From Corylus avellana (taxonomy: Eukaryota > Streptophyta > Magnoliopsida > Fagales > Betulaceae): DNA of 64,000 nucleotides. Every line of letters starts with the position of its first letter. Position 1 is the stretch's first letter. A program made the translations under genes and the position numbers. The notes beneath the pieces are model-generated. The model saw only the letters and a list, made by a program, of their open reading frames with translations. It did not search any database and had not been told where the DNA came from. Shown here piece by piece: positions 58,410 through 64,000 of this stretch. The stretch lies in NCBI RefSeq assembly GCF_901000735.1, contig NC_081545.1:18236758-18300757 (forward strand), read 5' to 3'.

Positions 58410-61400
58410 GTGGATCCAGCTTTGGCTCAGGCAGAGAAGATGTTCCAAGTAAATGACTTAACTAAATTTATTTGATAAAAAATATGAAAAGTTTAGAACA
58501 ACATTAAATTTAATCCAATATTTCTTTCTTTTTTTACTTCTATTTCATACAGGAAAATTTGTTGAACCTTGGAATTTTGGTGAACCATCATGTGTATGTG
58601 AATATTGTGGTGCGATAGTATGGTATGAAGAAAGAACAACAAAATCTAGGAAGCCTCCTAATCCTAAATTTTCTCTATGTTGTATGGAAGGTCAAGTCAA
58701 GTTGCCTTTGCTTAAGAAACTACTTGTTATTCTTGAAGACTTGCTAAATCCTGCTGGTGGGCAACGTTTAAAAAGCTTTAAGGCACAAATAAGAAGTTAT
58801 AATTCTATGTTTGCTATGACATCAATGGGTGGGAATGTGGATAATAGAATTAACGATGGAGGAGGTCGGTATATTTTTCGCCTTAATGGTCAAAACCACC
58901 ATAGAATTGGATCATTACTCCCAGCTGATGGCTTGAACCCACATTTTGCGCAGTTATATTTTTATGACACTGCAAATGAAGTTTCGAATAGAATGAATTT
59001 CTTGAATCGCTCTGACAATAACCTTGATCAATCTATTGTTGATGTCTTGGTCCAAATGCTAAATGAAACAAATGTATTGGTGAAGGTCTTTCGTATGACT
59101 AGAGATCGTTTTAGAGGAGATAATGTGCACTACTTAAGATTACGTATTATTGAATCACGATCAACCGATGGAAGGGAGCACAATCTTCCCACATGTTCTG
59201 AAATTACTGCAATTATCGTGGGTGACATTGGTGTTGAGAATGCATACCGTGCTGTTATTGTAGATTATAAAGAAGGTGGATTACAGAGGATCAACGAGTT
59301 GCATCCGTCATATATGGCATTGCAGTATCCTCTTCTATTTCCATATGGAGAGGATGGATTTAGGCTTGGCATTTTACATAGAAGTGTTAATGAAACTAGA
59401 CATAACACAAAATAGTTATGTAACAATGAGGGAGTACTATGCGTACCGGTTGCAAAACCGTCAAGGTGAAGGAAATACTTTGATATATGGTGGCCGCTTA
59501 TTTCAGCAGTTTGTTGTTGATGCATACATATGTATTGAAGGAATGCGGCTTATGTGGGTAAGACGTAACCAAAGTGCATTGATGATTGAATTGTATAATG
59601 GATTGAGGGATGCAGTTATGAGGGGAGATATCACACCTGCTTCTATTGGGAAAAGAATTGTTTTACCTTCGACTTTCACGGGAAGCCCAAGATATATGAT
59701 TGAGAATTATCAAGATGCAATGACAATTTGTAGATGGGCAGGCTATCCTGATTTATTTATTACTTTCACTTGCAATGCGAAATGGCCGGAGATTAAAAGC
59801 TTTCTATCTATGAATCTTGATCAGAAACCTGAGGATCAGCCTGATATACTTGCAAGAGTCTTTAAGATCAAGCTCGATCAGCTATTATATGACTTAAAGC
59901 ATGGCCGACACTTTGGGAGATTACTAGCTGGTATTCTAAACTAACCATTTTTGTTATCTTCTACTTTTTAATTTTTATACGCAACATAATTAAATTCTTA
60001 TTGTGCTTACAGTTGTCTATACTATTGAATACCAAAAGAGAGGATTGCCTCATGCTCATATATTGCTTTTTCTACATCCTGAGAACAAACATCCAACACC
60101 AATAGAAATAGATAGGATAATCTCAACAGAAGTTCCAGATTTGAACAAAGATCCTCAAGCTTATGATGTTGTCAAACAATTTATGGTACATGCTCCTTAC
60201 GGCTCTATAAATCCAAAATCAAGTTGTATGATTGGCAACAAATGTAGCAAGCATTTTCCAAAGAGATTTTACTCTGAAACTACAATTGATGAAGATGGCT
60301 TTCCAGTGTATAAAAGGAGGAACAATGGAAGATTTGTTGAAAAAAATAGTGTCAAACTTGACAATCGATTTATAGTTCCTCACAATATTGACTTACTGGT
60401 GAAATATCAGTCACATATAAATGTTGAATGGTGCAATCGTTCAAGGTCTATCAAGTACTTATTAAAATATATAAATAAAGGACCTGATCGTGCAACTTTA
60501 ATTCTTGAAGAAAATCTACATGTCGATGGATCTACTGGAATGCAACATGCGATAGATATTGATGAAATAAAAGCATATTTAGCTTGCAGATATGTGTCGG
60601 CTATAGAGGCATGTTGGAGAATCTTTCAGATTGAAATCCATTATCGAGAACCTACAGTTGAGAGACTGAATTTTCATCTTGAAAATGAACAACTAGTCAT
60701 GTTTGATGATTTGGATTATTTAGTTATTGTTTTGAATCAGCCGAATATTAGAAGGACTAAATTTACTGAATGGATGAAAACAAATGCTTTGTATGAAGAA
60801 GCAAGAGAATTGACTTATTCTGATTTCCCTTCCAAATGGGTTTGGCATAACAAAGACAAGGAATGGAAATTGAGGAAGCAAAGAATATGTGTAGGACGGA
60901 TATTTTACTCTCATCCTGAAAGTGGTGAACGATTTTATTTGCGAATGTTACTTAACATTGTTAAAGGACCTCGGTCTTTTGAGGAAATAAGAACTGTAAA
61001 TAGTGTGTTGTACCCATCTTTCAAGTTAGCATGTTACGCTCTTGGTTTGCTTGATGATGATAAAGAGTGGCATGAAGCTTTAAATCATGCATCATATTGG
61101 GCTTCAAGGAAGCAACTTTGTGAACTTTTTGCAACAATGTTGATTTTTTGTGAGGTTCCTGACCCTTACAAATTATGGATTTCAAATTGGAAATTGTTAT
61201 CTGAAGATATTCTGCAGTGAGAAAGAAGTATTTTACGATATAATGACCTACATCTTAGTGACTCGCAATTACAAGACTATGCACTTTGTGATATCGAACG
61301 GTTATTGAACAAAAATGCAAGGTCTTTGAGAGAATTTGAGACAATGCCATATCCAAACACATTACTTCTTAGTCAAAGTAACAATAGATTATTGCAAGAA

Positions 61401-63056
61401 GAATTGGATTATGATAGGGTTGTTTTGGCAGAGGAACATATCAAACTTCTTAAGGGTCTAAATTATGAACAAAGAAAGATATATGATGCAGTAATTGGAT
61501 CAGTAACAGAAAAAAATGGTGGTGTTTTCTTCGTTTATAGACATGGCGGCACTGGAAAGACTTATCTATGGAGAACCTTGATATGTTGATTGCGCTCAGA
61601 AGGGAAAATAGTCATTGCGGTTGCATCATCTGGGATTGTAGCATTGTTGTTACCTAGCGGAAGAACTGCTCATTCAAGGTTTCAAATGTCGATTAATGTA
61701 ACAGATAGCTCAACTTGTGGGTTTAAGCAAGGTTCACAACTTGCAAAACTAATGGCAAGAATGGATCTAATAATTTGGGACGAAGCTCCTATGACTCATA
61801 GAAATTGTTTTGAAGCTGTTGATCGTTCTCTAAGAGATATTTTACGTTTTAGTGATCCACAAAGTGGAGAAAAACCCTTCGGAGGAAAGACAATTATTCT
61901 TGGTGGTGATTTCCAACAAATATTACCGGTTGTATCTAAAGGCTGAAGAGAAGAAATAGTTGAGGCATCAGTTAACAGGTCTTCATTATGGAAGTATTGT
62001 ACAATTTTTACTTTGACAAAAAATATGAAACTTGAACAAAATCCCGATGATAATGCTGTAAAAGAATTTGCATAATGGATTTTGAAAATAGGTGAGGGCG
62101 AATTAAATGATAGTGAAGGTGAAGCGTTAATTAAGATACCATTTGAGTTACTAATTCCACATGGTAGTCATCCTATTAATGATATTGTCAATGCTATCTA
62201 TCCCGAGTTGCAAACTAAATACACCGATGCAAAGTATTTAGAAGATAGAGCGATTTTAGCTCCAACAAACGATGTCGTGCAAGACATAAATGACCACATG
62301 ATTAATCTTATTAATGAAGGTGAAGAAACATATCTCAGTGCAGATTCAATATGTAAAGCTGCAAGCAACATTCAAGATCACGAGCTTATGTATCCAGTGG
62401 AATTCTTAAATTCATTGAAGTTTCCAAGTATTCCAAACCATAAACTCAGACTCAAAGTTAGAATCCCTATAATGTTACTTCGTAATTTAAATTAGAGTGC
62501 TGGACTTTGCAATGACACTAGACTTTTGGTTACTCAATTATCAAAGTGGGTGTTAGAAGCTAAAATCATATCGGGAACTCATGTTGGACATAAAGTATTC
62601 ATTCCACGAATAATTTTATCTCCTTCTGATTCTAAATTGCCTTTTGTACTGAAAAGAAGACAATTTCCAGTATCTATTTGCTTTGCTATGACTATTAATA
62701 AAAGTCAAGCTCAGTCATTGCAACGTGTAGGGCTTTTTCTACCTAAACCTGTCTTCAGCCATGGTCAATTATATGTCGCTATATCTAGGGTTACAAGTAG
62801 AAATGGCCTTAGAGTATTTATTGCAGATGAACATTATGGTGACCATTTTCATACAAAAAATATAGTATACAACAAAATTTTCAATAATTTACCTAGAGGT
62901 AACTTTTAGCATAGATTTGAGTCTTACATTGTAACTTGATTTGAAATGCCAAGATTTTTTCCTAGAAATATAAGTAAACCTAACTAATATGAATTTTGTG
63001 TAGGTACAGAATCATATCAACATGACTTACACACCTCTGAATCAAATATCAACTGA
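57928..63056 (+). pseudogene. Helitron Rep/helicase (RepHel), five in-frame stops and one frameshift
   Basis: RepHel nicks, unwinds and rolls out Helitron DNA. Exons fit 57928-58448, 58553-59930, 60013-62898 and 63004-63056, all with GT/AG and phase-matched joins. An N-terminal zinc motif (CEYC...CC, 58600-58680) and the Helitron_like_N region (LLPADG, YDTANEVSNRM, HPSYMALQYPLLFPYGEDGF) are in exon 2, which has a frameshift near 59390. The Rep HUH motif LPHAH (60048-60059) and the two tyrosines of KYLLKYINKG (60456, 60468) are intact. The PIF1-type helicase shows Walker A (RHGGTGKT, first Gly changed to Arg), Walker B LIIWDEAPM, LGGDFQQILPV and the C-terminal MTINKSQAQSLQRVGLFLP...YVAISRV. 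Stops at 61218, 61587, 61944, 62073 and 62493 lie in one continuous frame. Confidence 0.9.
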
Positions 63057-64000
63057 GAAAGACTCATGGAATGTGAAAGTTAGAATAATAAGGATGTGGG
63101 ATGCAGTTAACGTAGCGAATGGCAATGAGCTTATTAACCTTGATATGATAATGGCATGAAAATGTAAGTTGGTATTCATTTTTTTCTCAATTAAATCATT
63201 TTCAAATATGAAATAATAAATTCGTGAAACAATTTTTTTTTCTTTCTTTTTTAGGGAACACTATTACATGCATGTATTAGAAAGAATTTCGCTCAGCGTT
63301 TTCGACCTCTCTTCAATGAAGGATGTATTTATGCGGTCAAAAATTTTATAGTCGAGGAATATAGAGCGAAGTATCGTCCAGTGCATAACCATGTTAAACT
63401 TCTTTTTATGTCGACAACATCAGTCTCTAAGATTCATGGAGTAGATCATTCCATACCTCAACATGGATTTAAGTTGGCTGATTATGAAACCATAACGAGT
63501 CGTTACAATGACGTTACTTATTTGACTGGTATATCAATCCTTTATTTTCATATATTTGAAAATATATTTACAAATTATTCAAAATGATACAAAATGAAAA
63601 TTCAATACTAACTTTATTTGAATCAATTTCATTGATTTGCAGATGTAATTGGCAGGTTAGAATCAATTGGAGTTATTGAGGAGATTAATTCAAAAGGTCA
63701 TCTGACAAAAATTCGAAAAATTAAGTTGTTACTGGAAGAGTAAGACATAATTTTTATTTTCATGTCAAATACATTAAGTTATTAAACCCTAAAAACCATA
63801 ACTTCATATCAAATAAAGATAACAGAAAGTAAAAATTGAGATTTTAACTTATAGTTATCTACCATGTCAGAAACATATCTTTGCAAACAACTTTGTGAGG
63901 ATCTACAGCATTGCAAATAGATGAGGATTTCTATAATAATTATACAAGGCCATTCATTGTAATAGTAACTTCAACTACTGTGAAAACTTTCAGAGGTAAG
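63022..64000 (+). pseudogene. Helitron-associated RPA1-like single-strand DNA-binding protein, 3' partial
   Basis: Plant Helitrons often carry an RPA70-like gene whose OB folds bind single-stranded DNA. ATG 63022 opens MTYTPLNQISTEKDSWNVKVRIIRMWD, the start of the first OB domain. A stop at about 63156 and a poor donor follow. Exon 63255-63529 encodes GTLLHACIRKNFAQRFRPLFNEG...GFKLADYETITSR; exon 63643-63740 encodes VIGRLESIGVIEEINSKG; the next (about 63855-63996) encodes ALQIDEDFYNN and VIVTSTTVKTFR with a TGA where Trp is expected, then a GTAAG donor at 63996. The gene continues beyond the window. Its ATG lies inside the last RepHel exon. Confidence 0.75.

Noticed and set aside
1..64000. 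CRISPR arrays, bacterial operons, tRNA or genuine rRNA genes
   Set aside because: None is present. The only rRNA-like sequence is the 5S-like part of Cassandra LTRs, and repeats lack CRISPR spacing.

Overview
The window is nuclear DNA of a flowering plant, almost certainly a eudicot (a woody fabid would fit, but that is a guess). The reasons are intron-containing plant-specific genes (an E-class PPR protein, an AHL protein with an AT-hook and PPC domain, an X8-domain GPI protein, a GBF-interacting-protein-like gene), AT-rich spacers, and most classes of plant transposable element. Three 100-N gaps (2307-2406, 15044-15143, 53695-53794) mark scaffold joins of unknown true size.

Layout. 1-5.2 kb: end of a CACTA-like DNA transposon, then pieces of at least one and probably two Ty1/copia elements joined across a gap. 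5.2-16 kb: a nest of DNA transposons and solo LTRs, including a decayed Mutator-like (MULE) transposase gene with a GRF zinc-finger gene on the opposite strand. 16.6-36.1 kb: an island of four host genes. These are an X8 domain/GPI protein (minus, 4 exons, 255 aa), an At2g42920-like PPR protein (plus), a clade-A AHL protein resembling AHL16/TEK (minus) and a GIP1-like protein (minus, 10 exons, 843 aa). The exon phases of the two spliced genes close perfectly. Only small MITE/SINE-like insertions lie here, all in introns or spacers. 36.8-43.1 kb: a full-length L1-type LINE with a perfect 16-bp target duplication, itself hit by a hAT-type MITE with a perfect 8-bp duplication. 43-50 kb: TRIM elements (one a Cassandra with 5S-rRNA-like LTRs), a large solo LTR and a 2.5-kb inverted-repeat structure. 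50.2-51.9 kb: a truncated berberine-bridge-enzyme-like fragment between MULE-like termini (Pack-MULE candidate). 51.9-64 kb: Helitron sequence. It consists of a duplicated, tandemly repeated 5' region, a Rep/helicase gene with five in-frame stops, and an RPA-like gene running off the window.

How it works together: the host genes form a compact block, and everything around them is layered transposon insertion whose relative order can be read from target duplications and nesting. The Helitron unit is the most unusual part: a three-fold repeated N-terminal exon, a helicase whose spliced C-terminus overlaps the start of the RPA-like reading frame, and stop codons that all look like C-to-T changes.
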